DNA from: Dendrobium chrysotoxum
Taxonomy: Eukaryota > Streptophyta > Magnoliopsida > Asparagales > Orchidaceae
Reading direction: 5' to 3'
Assembly: GCA_019925795.1 (NCBI GenBank)
Contig: CM034306.1
Location: 47,672,758 to 47,736,757 of the forward strand
Length of the DNA: 64,000 bases
The translations under genes and the position numbers were made by a program. A model generated the notes under the pieces. It saw nothing but the letters and a program-made list of their open reading frames with translations. It did not search any database and was not told where the DNA came from. Position 1 is the stretch's first letter; every line of letters starts with the position of its first letter. Shown piece after piece: positions 47,061-58,300 of the stretch.

Positions 47061-48810
47061 ATATTAGACTTAGAAACCCAAATAAGTTTTGGTTCTCCTC
47101 TTCGACATTTTAAAACAGATGCATGTCTGATATGCTGTGTTTTATGCATCTTAGGTCTCCACACTAAATGTGTTCTATGATGAATCGTACAAGTGTGAGA
47201 AATATGTCCAATCATACAATAAGAAAAACATCTTACTCCAGGGAAAGGATTCACCAATCTGTGTGTACTATAAGATCTTCTTTTAGGTTTCGAATTAATT
47301 AACTTGTGGTAGATTTTGTGAAAATCTTCAAGCTTAGGTGGTAACCTATTTTCCTCAAGTACTTTTAAATTAACCTCAAGATATGCATTTTCACTTTTTA
47401 AAATTGAATTTTCAATCTTCAAGTTATGCTCTCTACTATCTGTTTCATCCATAAATATTTTGAAATCATTTTTAAGTTCAGTGTGTGAAGATTTTAAAAA
47501 TTCATGCTATTTATTTAAATCATCAAATCCATCCATTAAAGTCATGTGGTTGCTATCAATTAATGCATGGTCTTTCCTAAGGATTTCAAATTTATTTTGA
47601 AGCTCTAAATGATCCAAATTTAACTTAGCATGCTGTTTCTTTAGTTTCTCATATGCTGAATGAATACACTTAGAAACTTCAAATAATTCATCATAACTTA
47701 GGTCACATACCTCCTCTTAATCCAAATGATCAAGATTGTCAGCCATCAAGCAAAATTTTGTGACTTCCACTTTAGGTGTTTTTTCTGAGGAATCTGTAGT
47801 TGAGTTCGCATTAAATGCTCGTTGAAGTCTCTTCTTGCCCCTTCTATCCTTTGGTTTCTCCTCAGCTTTCTCCAAGCTAGGATTGGCTTTAAGATTAGGA
47901 CAATAAGTCTTGATGTGTCCAGGCTTCCTGCATTCATAGAAAATTATTTCATTAGGAGCCTTAGCATTTTTATGGAACTTACCTTTGTTCCACTGTTGAC
48001 GTCTCTTCTGCTTCTTTCTTAGGAAACCTCTAAATTGCCTTGTCATTAAGGCAATGTCTTCCTCATCCTCAGGTATTGACTTATCACTATCTGAATCATC
48101 CACCTTTAATGCTATGTTCTTCTCCTTCCGCTTGTCACCTGCATCAATCTGTCTTTGAGTCATAGATTGCTCATAAGCGATTAGTGATCTAAGATGATTG
48201 TCAATAGAATAGACATTTAAATCTTTTTATTCAGTTATTACAGTTATCTTTACATCGTAAGCAGTAGTTATGGAATGAAGTATTTTATTTACTTTTTCTG
48301 CATTCGTTAATTCCCTACCTAAGGCATGCAATGAAGTGGCTATATGTGTAAATTGTGTATACATGTCAGAGGTTGATTCATTCAGTTTCATGTGAAAAAG
48401 TTGATAATCATGTATAAGAATATTCAATCCAGTTTTCTTCACTTCATTTGTACCTTCATACGTAATATAAAGTCCATCCCAAATTTTCTTTCTAGATTTA
48501 CAAGTAGAAACATGCATATAGTCTTCAGATTTAATAGCACAAAAAAAGCTTTTCAAGCATTCTGCATTTAATTGTGCTAAATCCCTTTCTTCTAAAGTCC
48601 AATCAAAAAATGGTGTTTCAACTCTAATGCCATCTACAAGTCTAGTAGGTGCAGTATAACCATCCTGAACTAACATCCACATGTGATAGTCAAGAGATTA
48701 CAGAAAAGTAAACATACAAGATTTCTAGAAATCAAACAGAATTTTGTCAAATGAAGGTGGCCTAGTGATCGAGTAACCTTCTAAAGTGTTTCGATTTCCA
48801 AATTAGCCAT
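47057..48810 (-). pseudogene. Gag of element D (decayed)
   Basis: Start ATG 48810-48808. Frame change and stops come within the first 50 codons; open parts are 48227-48682 (DGYTAPTRLVDG, WTLEERDLAQLNAECLKSFF, ALGRELTNAEKVNKIL) and 47717-48163. The first knuckle reads FYECRKPGHIKTYC (about 47900-47941), so its first Cys is Phe. A charged coiled-coil-like region follows, then at 47057-47452 a second knuckle region, CFSYCMIGHISHTC, where the second Cys is Tyr. RNA binding by both knuckles is therefore doubtful. Confidence 0.87.
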
Positions 48811-48855
48811 GATCATTTTTCAAAAAGTAATCTAAACTTTAATTTTAGAACTATG

Positions 48856-48867
48856 GCTCTGATACCA
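48856..48867 (-). other. Primer-binding site of element D
   Basis: The minus strand reads TGGTATCAGAGC exactly, 2 bases from the LTR (which starts TGAAAG on the plus strand at 48870). Confidence 0.93.
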
Positions 48868-48869
48868 CT

Positions 48870-50810
48870 TGAAAGTAGGAATAGGTTGTTAGATCTATTG
48901 ATTACGTCCCTAGTTTAACCAAGAAGGGGGGTGAATTGGTTCTTTTAAAAATTCTCTTGGAATTTTAGAAAATTTTTTAATTAAAAAATTTTATAAAAAT
49001 CATACTTTATGATTGAGTTCGTACTGTATGAACAGTGAAGAATTTTAAACTTTTTCAACCATAGAAAAATAAAGTCTGTAAAATAACAATGTAGGAAATA
49101 AAAGAGACAGGAACAGAAAACACCAGATTTATAGTGGTCCGGTTAAACATGACCTACATCCACTCCCTAGAGACTCCTTCTCTAGGTATTTCACTTACTC
49201 ATGTGACTCCCCTTTTTCTCCTGCAACAAGGCAGAGAGCCTTTATAAACTCTCTTTCACCAACTCGGTGTGGCAGAGAACCATCATCCTTTTCACCCTCC
49301 TGGTGATGGCAGAGAACCCCACATCCTTTCTCACCCTCCGTGTGATGGTAGAGTACCACTCCTCCTTTCTAACCCTCCTTGGTGATGGAAGAGAACCGAT
49401 CCTCCTTCGATAATTCTCTTCAAAAAGCTTTGTAGGAAGATTGGGAAGAACTTCAAAGAACTAGAAAGAGATCCTCACTTGTTGGATAACCTTATGAATC
49501 CCCTCACAATTTCGTTACACCTGAACTCTCACTCTTCACTCTCAATACACTCTCCCAAACACACTCCTTAAGCCTACTCAAGAGAAATTCGTGGAAGACT
49601 ATTTGGCAATCAATTTTTAGTACTGTACGATTACATATCATATTGTAAGAATAATGCAAAAAAAGAAATGATCCTATGGTATGCTTATGTACGAACCTAT
49701 AACAGAGCCGTTCATACCTCAAAACCTTATGTACAAAGTTAATTTTGGTCTTTATAAACAGTTCAAAATTTAATGGTTCGTCCCGTACGATCCAGTATGA
49801 ACCTAAAATAGAGCCTTTCATACCTTATAACCTTATATACGAAGTTAATATCGTACTGTATGAATAGTTTGAAAAATTGAACGGGTTGTTGCGTACGATC
49901 TAGTACAAACCAAAAATAGAGCCATTCTTAACTTATAACCTACTGTATGATGTTAATATCGTACTGTACGAACAGTTCAAAAAATTGAACGGTTCATCCC
50001 ATACGATCCAGTGCGAACCTAGAATAGAGCCATTCGTACCTTATAACCTTTTGTATGAAGTTAATATTGTACTGAATGAACAGTTCAAAAAATTGAACGG
50101 TTTGTCACGTACGATCTAGTTCAAATCTAGAATAGAGCCGTTCGTACCTTACAACCTTCTGTATGAAGTTCATATCGTACTGTACAAATAGTTCAAAAAA
50201 TTTAACGGTTCATCCCGTACGATTCAATATGAACCAAGAATAGAGCCGTTCGTACCTCATAACCTTCTATGCGAACAACATAAGAAATTGAACGGTTCAT
50301 CTCATACGATCAAGTATGAACCTAGAACAGAACCACTCATACATCATAACCTTCTGTACGAAGTTAATTTCATACTCTATGAATAGTACTTAGAAAAATT
50401 TTCATCCAGGTAGGTTCATTTTAGAGGATAAATAACACAGATCGTCTCGTATGAAAATACATCATACTATACGATGCTTAAAAAAATTTTACCTCACTCC
50501 CCTAGTGTGTGTGTGCGCAGTTATCCAACTTACATTCATACTTTCTCATACTCAAGAAAAGTAAAAGTTACAGACTTCACTTACAATAAAATCTAACAAA
50601 TAAACTTGAAGTCTTCAACAGTCTGGAGTGTGAATTTCCTGAAAAGGCATGTTAGTACACAAAAAGTAGAAATTTCAATATTTGTTAGGAGAAATAATAA
50701 ATAAATAATAAGTTTTTATAATCATCAAAATAACTCATATTAACACTCACTTGAATAAACAGATTTCCATAATTCTCAATAATCTCCAAATTTGCACAAT
50801 TCTCATTACC
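48870..50810 (-). repeat. 5' LTR of element D (S1), TATA region deleted
   Basis: 1941 bp. Compared with the 3' LTR it lacks about 74 bp (39623-39696 equivalent, junction at 49620/49621), removing the TATA box, but it has seven instead of six repeat units (marks at 49705, 49811, 49919, 50027, 50135, 50243, 50330). CTCCT-loop hairpins lie at 49292-49306 and, decayed, at 49331-49345; a palindrome pair lies at 49617/49637. Confidence 0.92.
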
Positions 50811-51138
50811 TCCTCTTTCAAATCTTTAAAAATCTTAGAAGAATTTATGTGCAACTTAATATATTCAAACACTTGAGATTGAAAATCATAATTTCTGATT
50901 TTTTACTTTGCAATACTCTTTTATCAAATATTTTTTTAGAACGAAGTTTAAAGGGATCACTATTCTTATCTAATTTCTTATCTTCTGAATTAGAATTTTG
51001 TTTAAAAGGAATTTTAGCCTGTAAGATATCTGAGGTAGGGTTTACAAGAATCAATTTCTTAATTTTTTTCTAGATTTCAGCGTGTCATTTCATTCTTATT
51101 GCTTTTTAAATATAAAAATCAAGGAAAAAGTGTCATTT

Positions 51139-52181
51139 ATTACTGGCAGTAAGAGATCTCATGCACTTACAGGCAGCACTTCTAGGAGCACTATCGATCC
51201 ACAATTCACTGAAGCAGCAGATGAAGCAGCATATGCTCGCTTCAAATTTGCTGACATCAACCCCTCAAAAATCATAAATCAATCGACCCTCATTTTTCAG
51301 GTACTATACCTTTTCACCAACATAACCCTGTGTTTCATTCTCACTCTGGCTTGCACTTTTAATTTTGAACTCTTGTATGAGTTTTTTGCCAGTCTCCATT
51401 TCAATTTTGATTTCACTACCCTTCAGTCCTACGTTAATTGGCATCCTGTCGAAATAATGTATCAAGATTTTTATGAATTTCTTCAACTGTCCACCACTGA
51501 AGACAAGCTCCATTTTCTAGCCTCTGATCCTAACTTCAACTGGACCTGTGTTAACAACACTCTTAGGGGGACCAAAGCTCCCATTCATGAATCATCTATC
51601 AGTTTCCTTGTAAATGATGCACGAATAATCTAGCACATCCTTCACAAATTGATTATTCTGAAAGCTAGAGATAGGATTCACATCACTCCCATCCTTTCCC
51701 TCACTACCTACTATATCATAACCAACCACAAATTTAATGCTTCTAATCTTCTTATCCAATATATCGAGTATTTAATATACATTAGTGATCCAGGTCGCAA
51801 AAGAAATCCAAACCTAGCCCTGGACACCTAATTGCATATGTTCTTGTATCAAAATACTACCTTCAATTCCTAGCTTCACCTGATCACCACCCGATCTTCT
51901 ACTCAAATAGCTACTTCCACACCCTCTATAGTACTCATTATCCCCGTGTGCATGAGGAGCCTGGGGAAGAAGAGGAAGGTCCTATTCCTATACCTGCCCC
52001 TATCAACTAGCAGCCTCAGATTCATCAGCTGGTACATAGGTTTGATCAATGGGAGGCTAGTTTTGATGCCTATGTAATCGAGTAGCAGCAACAGTATGAC
52101 CTAGTTCGGGGAGCAGTTTATTCCATTCACAGATTCCTTTAGCCACCACCACCTCCAAATGATCAAAGTTTCTCTTTCTAG
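51139..52181 (+). pseudogene. Third ORF of element C, plant-transposon-protein-like (decayed)
   Basis: Same place and sense as in D and E. The expected start codon is ATT at 51139-51141 (ITGSKRSHALTGS against MSGSSKRGR in E). Then come EAADEAAYARFKFADINPSK (51210-51270), LYEFFASL, FNWTCVNNTLRGTKAP (51534-51580), NDARII and a stop at 51631, RDRIHITPILSLTTYYIITN (51670-51730), a frameshift near 51825, then HQLVHRFDQWEASFDAY, two stops, and PPPPPNDQSFSF with the stop at 52179-52181. An overlapping longer frame begins at 51082, but family comparison favours 51139. Function unknown. Confidence 0.7.
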
Positions 52182-52417
52182 TTTTTTTGTGTTTGTTTCT
52201 GATTTTATACTTGTTTTTATACTATATTCTATTTAGTGGTTACTTTTTTGTTTCCTCCTTTTTGTGATATCAAAAGGGGGAGTAGTGTTAGTGTTGTATT
52301 GTTTGCATGTGTTAGTAAAATTTACTTTGCTTTACTTATATTATTCTTCTTTACTTTGTGCTTCATTTTTTTAATATCTGCTTCATTTTAAATTATCCAA
52401 CAAATATTTGCCATCAT

Positions 52418-52432
52418 CAAAAAGGGGGAGAT
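52418..52432 (+). other. Polypurine tract of element C
   Basis: AAAAAGGGGGAGATT directly before the 3' LTR. A second run, CAAAAGGGGGAG, lies about 150 bp upstream near 52270-52282. Confidence 0.85.
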
Positions 52433-54288
52433 TATTATAAATCTAGATTCAAGCATTATAATTTTGATGACAATAAACATTCTTGTTTCATTACTACTAT
52501 CACTACTACATATATATTTTAGTTTCCTTGCCCACTAACGTTTTAGGTCTACAAGATCAATTGTAATTCAAGCCAGCTCAACATTAGGTAGATTAGGACT
52601 GAGTCAGTCTGTAATTTTAATTCCAATGATTTTTACCTTTTCTTGAGGCAAATGTAATAAGGTGGATCCTGATGCTAAGTAACCTGGCACATACACACTC
52701 TGGGGGAGAAATTTGGTATGTCAGAGAGTTTTTTATTTTTTGATCATATCGTATAGCATGATCCAAAATCATCCTAGATGATCAGTTAAAAATAGATACC
52801 CTAATTTGGGCATGTGGGTTAAGTAAACCTGATTAGGCAGATCATCCTAGAAAATCCTCCCATCATCCTGGATGAAATGTTTAAAATAAAAATACTCAGC
52901 CGCCAAACTCATTTAGGCAAGATTTTAAAACTCAATATTTATGCTAATCGTACAGGATGATCCTGATCATCCTGGATGATTTATTACAATCATCCCTAAA
53001 ATAATCCATTGATTAGGAGACTAATTATGGTTAAATTGGTCAATCACTTCATACAGAATGATCATCCTGATCATCCTGGATGATCCTTTATATTTTGTGG
53101 GAAGATCTCCAATCATCCAAGATGAAAATCATGACTTTCTTCTGATCGTATAGGATATCATCCTGGATGTCCTGAATAATCGACAGGATGATTTGTTGAT
53201 TGTCACTCAAAATGAACTAATCATCCTGGATGATTGTTTAATTGTCCTGGATGAAAACCTTTATTATCTTCTGATCATCTAGGATATTATCCTGGATGTC
53301 CCGAATAGTTGGTTGGATGAATTGTTGATTGCCACTCAAATTGAACTAATCATCCCACACGATTGTGTAATCATCCTGGATGATATGTTGAAATTATTTC
53401 TTTTGATCGTTCAAATAAAAGCAATCATCCTGGCTTAAAGGCTATTTTTGTATTGATTGTACAGGACGATCGACTGATTGTCCTAGATGATCTTTGATGG
53501 TAAGTTAAAATATGGGGCACTTTTTGAGCCCTCCTATTTGAACTCTCTAATTGTCTCTTTATATAATCTTTTGCTATTTTTCTAATCCAAGAGAGCTTAG
53601 AGGAGAGGGAGAGTTTGGGAGAGAGAGAGAGAGAGAGGATCTTGGGAGGGGTAGTTTGTGAGGGTTTACATAAAGATTTCTCCAAGCAAGGATTCGATCA
53701 TCTTCTTTCTTCTTTGTGTTTGGTTCTTTGGTGGCTCTGGGGAGATGATCATCAGTATCAGATCTAGGTTCTCTGCCTACTCATGGAGGGAGTTAAAGGA
53801 TTGTCAGGTTCTCTGCCTACTCCAGGAGGGAGTAAAAGGATTCTGGGTTCTCTACCATCGCTAGGAGGGTGAAAAAGGATTCAAGGTTCTCTTCCTCATA
53901 GGGTCAGTGTAAAGATTTTGTAAGGGCTTCTCCACCTTGATGTGGGGGCAAAAGGAGAGACACTATAGTTTTAGTACAATTCCTGGAGGGGAAGCTCCAG
54001 GGCTGGACCTAGGTCAAGTTGACCGAACTACTATAAATCTGGTGTACTCTTTTCATTTACTTTTTTACACTTTAAAATTTTCATATTTCTTTGATCTGAT
54101 ATGTGTTGAAATCTTTTGTTTTGGTTATCTCCTTTCACTTAAATTATTTGTGTTTAAAATATTCAAAAAGATTTCAAAAATATTTTTTTGTTGTTAAAAG
54201 AATTTTTTAAAAAAATAATTCCACCCCCCCCCCTCTTGGTTGGCCATGGGGTAGTTCTATAGGGTTTAACACCCCTCATGAACTTTCA
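52433..54288 (+). repeat. 3' LTR of element C (S2)
   Basis: 1856 bp, starting TATTATAAAT (TG changed to TA) and ending ACTTTCA at 54288. Palindrome pairs lie at 52748/52768, 52841/52862, 52947/52966, 53048/53070 and 53456/53477, at the same places as in the 5' LTR. The best AGGAG-loop hairpin is 53818-53834; (GA)n lies at 53620-53636. Visible substitutions from the 5' LTR indicate an old insertion. Confidence 0.92.
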
Positions 54289-55860
54289 CATGCTCCATCA
54301 CTAGTGGATAATCTTGTAGGGAGGAAACTTACTCCACACAGAGGATCAAATTTAAGTTTTGAAACTAGGATGGTGTCATAATGAGAATACTCCATCACTA
54401 GTGGATCCTAAGGAAAGAAAACATGATGAATCACTTCTAACCTTAAAAGACTAGAAGGTCACTCAACTATGATGGGGCCCAAAAGGCTTAAATCCCCCAC
54501 TAGTCAGTTGAGATCTTAGGAGGTAGGAAGCACAGGGACTTACACCTACTCCTAAAAGATCAAATTTCTTTTAGGTTTTTAATGACTAACCTAGCTAGAA
54601 AGCATAAGGACTAACATCTAACAAGGGGATTAGCCAAAGAGATTGTCTACCAAAACCTCTAAGGGTTTTGGTAGAAAACTATCTCACTCAATATAATTTT
54701 AATCCTAAGGAAAGGAAGTATAGGGACTCATACCTATCCTTAAGGAGAAGAAAATTAGAAAGATCATGTGGGAAGGAAGCATTGCTTCCCACTGAGGATG
54801 AAGTCTAGATGATCATGTGGGGAGGAAACTTGATTCACATAGATGATCTAATTTAGATTTTGAAACTAGGATGGTGCCACAATGGGTCAGCTCCATCATT
54901 AGTGGATGATTATGTGGGGAGAAAACTTGCTCCACATAGAGGATCGAATTTAGATTTTAAATTTTAAACTAGGATGATGTCACAGAGGGCGTGCTCCATC
55001 ACTAGTAGGTCTAATCCTAAGGATGAAAAGTACAGGGACTCACACCTATCCTTAAAAGACTAGAAGGTGACTAACTAGGATGGGGCCCAGCAGGCTTTAA
55101 TCCATCACTAATCAATTGAGATCCTTGGAGGTAGAAAGTACGGGACTCACACCTAATCCTAAAAGATCAAATTTGTTTTAGTTTTTCAATGACTAACTTA
55201 GCTAGAAAGTATGGGGACTCACATCTAACCAGGGGACCAGCCAAGGAGATAGTCTACCAAAAACTCTAAGGATTTTGGCAGAAAACTATCTAACCTGATT
55301 TAATTGAAATCCTAAGACAAGGAAGCACGGGGACTCATACCTGTCCATATGGAGAAGAAAATTTAAATGATTGTATGGGAAAGAAGCATTGCTTCCCACA
55401 GAGAATCAGGTCTAGATGATCTTGTGGGGAGGAAACTTGCTCCACATATAGGATCTGATTTAGATTTTGAAACTAGGATGGTGCCATAAAAGGTGTACTC
55501 CATCACTAGTGGATAATCATGTGGGGTGGAAACTTGATCCACACAGAGTATCGAATTAAAATTTAAAATTTGAAACTAGGATGGTGCCATAGAGGGTGTG
55601 CCCCATTACTAGCAGGTCTAATCCTAAGGAAGGGAAGCACGGGGACTCACACCTATCCTTAAAATACTAGAAGTTGACTAACTAGGATGGGGCCCAACAG
55701 GCTTAAATCCATCACTAATCAGTCAAGATCCTAGGTAGGAAGCACGGGGATTCATACCTACTCCTAAAAGATTAAATTTCTTTTGGATTTTCAATGACTA
55801 ACCTAGATAGAAAGCATGGGGACTCATATCTAACCAGGAGACTCACCAAGGAGACAGTTT
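54289..55860. repeat. Satellite-like array, right part, with 607-608 bp higher-order period
   Basis: Continues the array at 27294-28531. In addition to the CTCCATCACTAGT monomers, a longer unit recurs: GATGGGGCCC starts at 54471, 55079 and 55686, that is 608 and 607 bp apart, and each is followed by CCTACTCCTAAAAGATCAAA-like and AATGACTAACCTAGC-like text. The third copy is cut at about 55860. Confidence 0.8.
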
Positions 55861-57640
55861 GTTGACCTCATTATTCAAGGTCAATATTCCCTAAACAAAA
55901 TTTCCATCAATTAGGCCTTCGTAGCCTAGTGTAGATGTCGTACCTCTAGGACTTCACTTAGGAGGATGCCTAATGACGTAGCATTGACTCGATTTCCTAA
56001 TTCGACCTAAATAAGCTTGTCTCAAATTAATCAAATTTAGATAAACATCAATCAAAGTAGGCCGATCGACATGATTTTAATTTAAATTTAGTCGACATGG
56101 GTTTGATTTGCCCAAATTATTTCACCTCGACTCAATTCAAATCAAATCGTCATTACTGGAACAAAATTAATCATTTTAAAGTACTTAAATTTTGAACTTG
56201 ATATAAAATAAGTATTTTCAAATATGAATTTTATTCCAAATTTATATTCACAAGGCTCTCAAGCTTGCATATCAGAATTAAATCTTAAATCCCTATTTAA
56301 AGCTTGAATTAATCATGACCGTCATTTTGAATTGAGAGGAAGAGTTACGACTAGTTGAATCTAATCCCCCCCCTCCCCCACGTCTCTCTAGTTCATGAAA
56401 ACCACCTCCCTCTCCATCTCCCTCTCATTCATGGAAACAACCCCTCTCTCTAACCCCTCTCTGTTTGCAAAGAGCTCCAGGCAAAAACCCATGCTCCAAG
56501 TTCGCAACTGCCCCCCAGCCTGTCTCCACCCAATTCACAATGCCCCTTGGCTCCTCTCGCTTCTCTTGCCCAAAGTCATCCAAGATGGAGCCCTCCTCTA
56601 CCGGCTCCCTTCTCTCTTCCAACCTTAGAAGCCAGGTGAAGCCCTAGGTCATCAAACTTCCCTAACATATGTCATCAACCTGCCCTAGCTACATTTTACA
56701 TACTGGTATATTTTCTTCTTGATTTCTCTCCTTCCTCGTCTTCTTTCCCCTTCTTTTAGCAACCTTGATGATAAAACAAATTGAGAATGTTTACTGTTAT
56801 CATTTGGGAAGGAGAAGAAGGTATGTGAGACTAAGAGTAGAAAAATGTTTCTTTCTCTTATTTTCTTTTATTATAAAGAGAAGAATCCCCTTATTGTTGT
56901 TTAACTGGATCTTGCTCAGATGTTCCATGATTCTTGCATGTATGGGCTATTATATTGAAATGCATACTTATTTCTTATTATCGATATAAGAAGACTAAAT
57001 TCATTTCTTATAGCATGTTCTCGATGGGAAGATCTAAGAAAATATATTTAGAATCCAAGCTTTTCCTTTTCACTTGAAAGAAAATGTTGAGATGAGAATT
57101 TGATGTGATTTATCTAGTTATATCAAATAAAAAAGCATGCCTTAGAAAAATCCCTTTTAACAATAGGTATTAGTGATGAGAATGAAGCTTGTTTTAACCC
57201 CTCTTGTATAAAAAGGCTTGCTGAAATTGATTTTATGAGTTGTATAAATACTGAAATCTCTTCCCTTTCATAGAGATATTCATTGAATTTGTTCTTATAG
57301 ATAGTTTAAATGTTGAATTCTTCACCTCATTTAAAAGCACTTGTTGAAATTGTCCTTGTAAGATAATATACATGAGATCTTTTCCTTCAAAAAAAACACT
57401 CTTGTCAATATCATTATTCTAAAAAAACAATTAGAGAATATTTTGAGAAGAGATGTGATTGTTTATATTTGGTTTTGATTTCTTGCCAAATAAGCCTTGT
57501 TGAAAAGTTTTATAATTTGTTTGGAGAAGTATATGAATGTTGGAGAGCATTCATATGCTTTCTTTTTCAATGGTGAGTAAGCATAAATCTCTTATAAAAT
57601 GTTTTAGAGAAATATTTGATGGCATTGTGTTTATATTTGG
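55861..57640. other. No supportable gene
   Basis: AT-rich sequence with a C/T-rich island at 56370-56640. That island carries short overlapping frames on both strands (77 and 65 residues) built mainly of CTCTCC repeats, without a recognisable domain. No splice or promoter evidence supports a gene. Confidence 0.45.
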
Positions 57641-58300
57641 TTTAGCATAAAGTGATTTGGTTATGCTGGAAGGTAAAATACATGAAAGTGGAAAAGTGTG
57701 TGTTTTAAATAGTGGAACTTGAGGTGTGCAAAAAGTGGGAAATGAAAAGTGTTTTGTTTCAAAAGGTGTTGTGTGGGAAGATGAAAAGTGAAATGTTTAG
57801 TTTTTTAAAAGGTATAGTGTGTGATCTTTGAATGGTGAAAAGTGTTTGTTGAATAGTGAAATGTACAAACTTTCAAAAGTGTGATTTTGTAAAGGTAAAA
57901 TGTATGTTATTTTGAAAGGAAAAGTGTACATGTGTTTGGGGGAAGTGCATCCAGTGTATTTAGAAAGTAAAGTGAAGATGAAAAGTGAATTATGTGTGTG
58001 TGTGTTGAAAGGTGATGTGTAGGAAAGATGGAGAGTGAATTGTTGAGTTTTGAAAGATAAAGTGTTTTGATAGGTGTATGTTTTGAAAAGTTCTCGTGTT
58101 AAAAGAGAGGTGTTTGGTTTTGAAGGGTAAGGAGACATGTGTAAGTGCCGAAAAGTGAAGTGTGTACTACAAAAGGAAGAACTGTATTATTTTGAAAGTG
58201 GAAAGTGTATGAGTTTTAGAAAAGGAGATGAAAAGTGGTTTCTATTAGAGAGTGGTTTAGTTGGGTGTTTAGTAAAAAATGAAAGTGTTGAAAGCAATGC
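57641..58300. repeat. GAAAAGTG-rich degenerate microsatellite
   Basis: Dozens of imperfect GAAAAGTG, GTGAAATG and TGAAAGTG words. Reading frames on both strands in it are low-complexity by-products. Element E is inserted at its right side, with ATTAC (58314-58318) as the candidate target duplication. Confidence 0.7.

Larger units (their letters stand above)
38879..50810 (-). mobile_element. Element D: full-length Sirevirus-type copia, family S1, nested in C
   Basis: Minus-strand order: 5' LTR (48870-50810), PBS, gag, protease, integrase, RT/RNase H, spacer, third ORF, noncoding region, PPT (40798-40811), 3' LTR (38879-40797). It sits in the opposite orientation in the spacer of element C. 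TCCTC occurs on both sides (38874-38878 and 50811-50815), a perfect 5-bp target duplication. LTR ends are worn (CG for TG at 38879, ACC for ACA at 50810). It is defective in all genes. Confidence 0.92.
28532..54288 (+). mobile_element. Element C: full-length Sirevirus-type copia, family S2, hosting two insertions
   Basis: Order on the plus strand: 5' LTR (28532-30378), PBS, gag, protease, [LINE 32535-35816], integrase, RT/RNase H, spacer, [element D 38879-50810], third ORF, PPT, 3' LTR (52433-54288). Without the two insertions it is about 10.5 kb. It lies in the satellite-like array; flanks CGTAC (28527-28531) and CATGC (54289-54293) each differ by one base from CGTGC, the array consensus at that point, and so read as a decayed 5-bp target duplication. 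The element is dead: stops in all genes and the RT core deleted. Confidence 0.9.

Noticed and set aside
56395..56647. Overlapping plus- and minus-strand frames in a CT-rich island, possible small gene
   Set aside because: Composition explains the open frames (CTCTCC runs), both strands are open, and no domain, splice or promoter evidence is visible.
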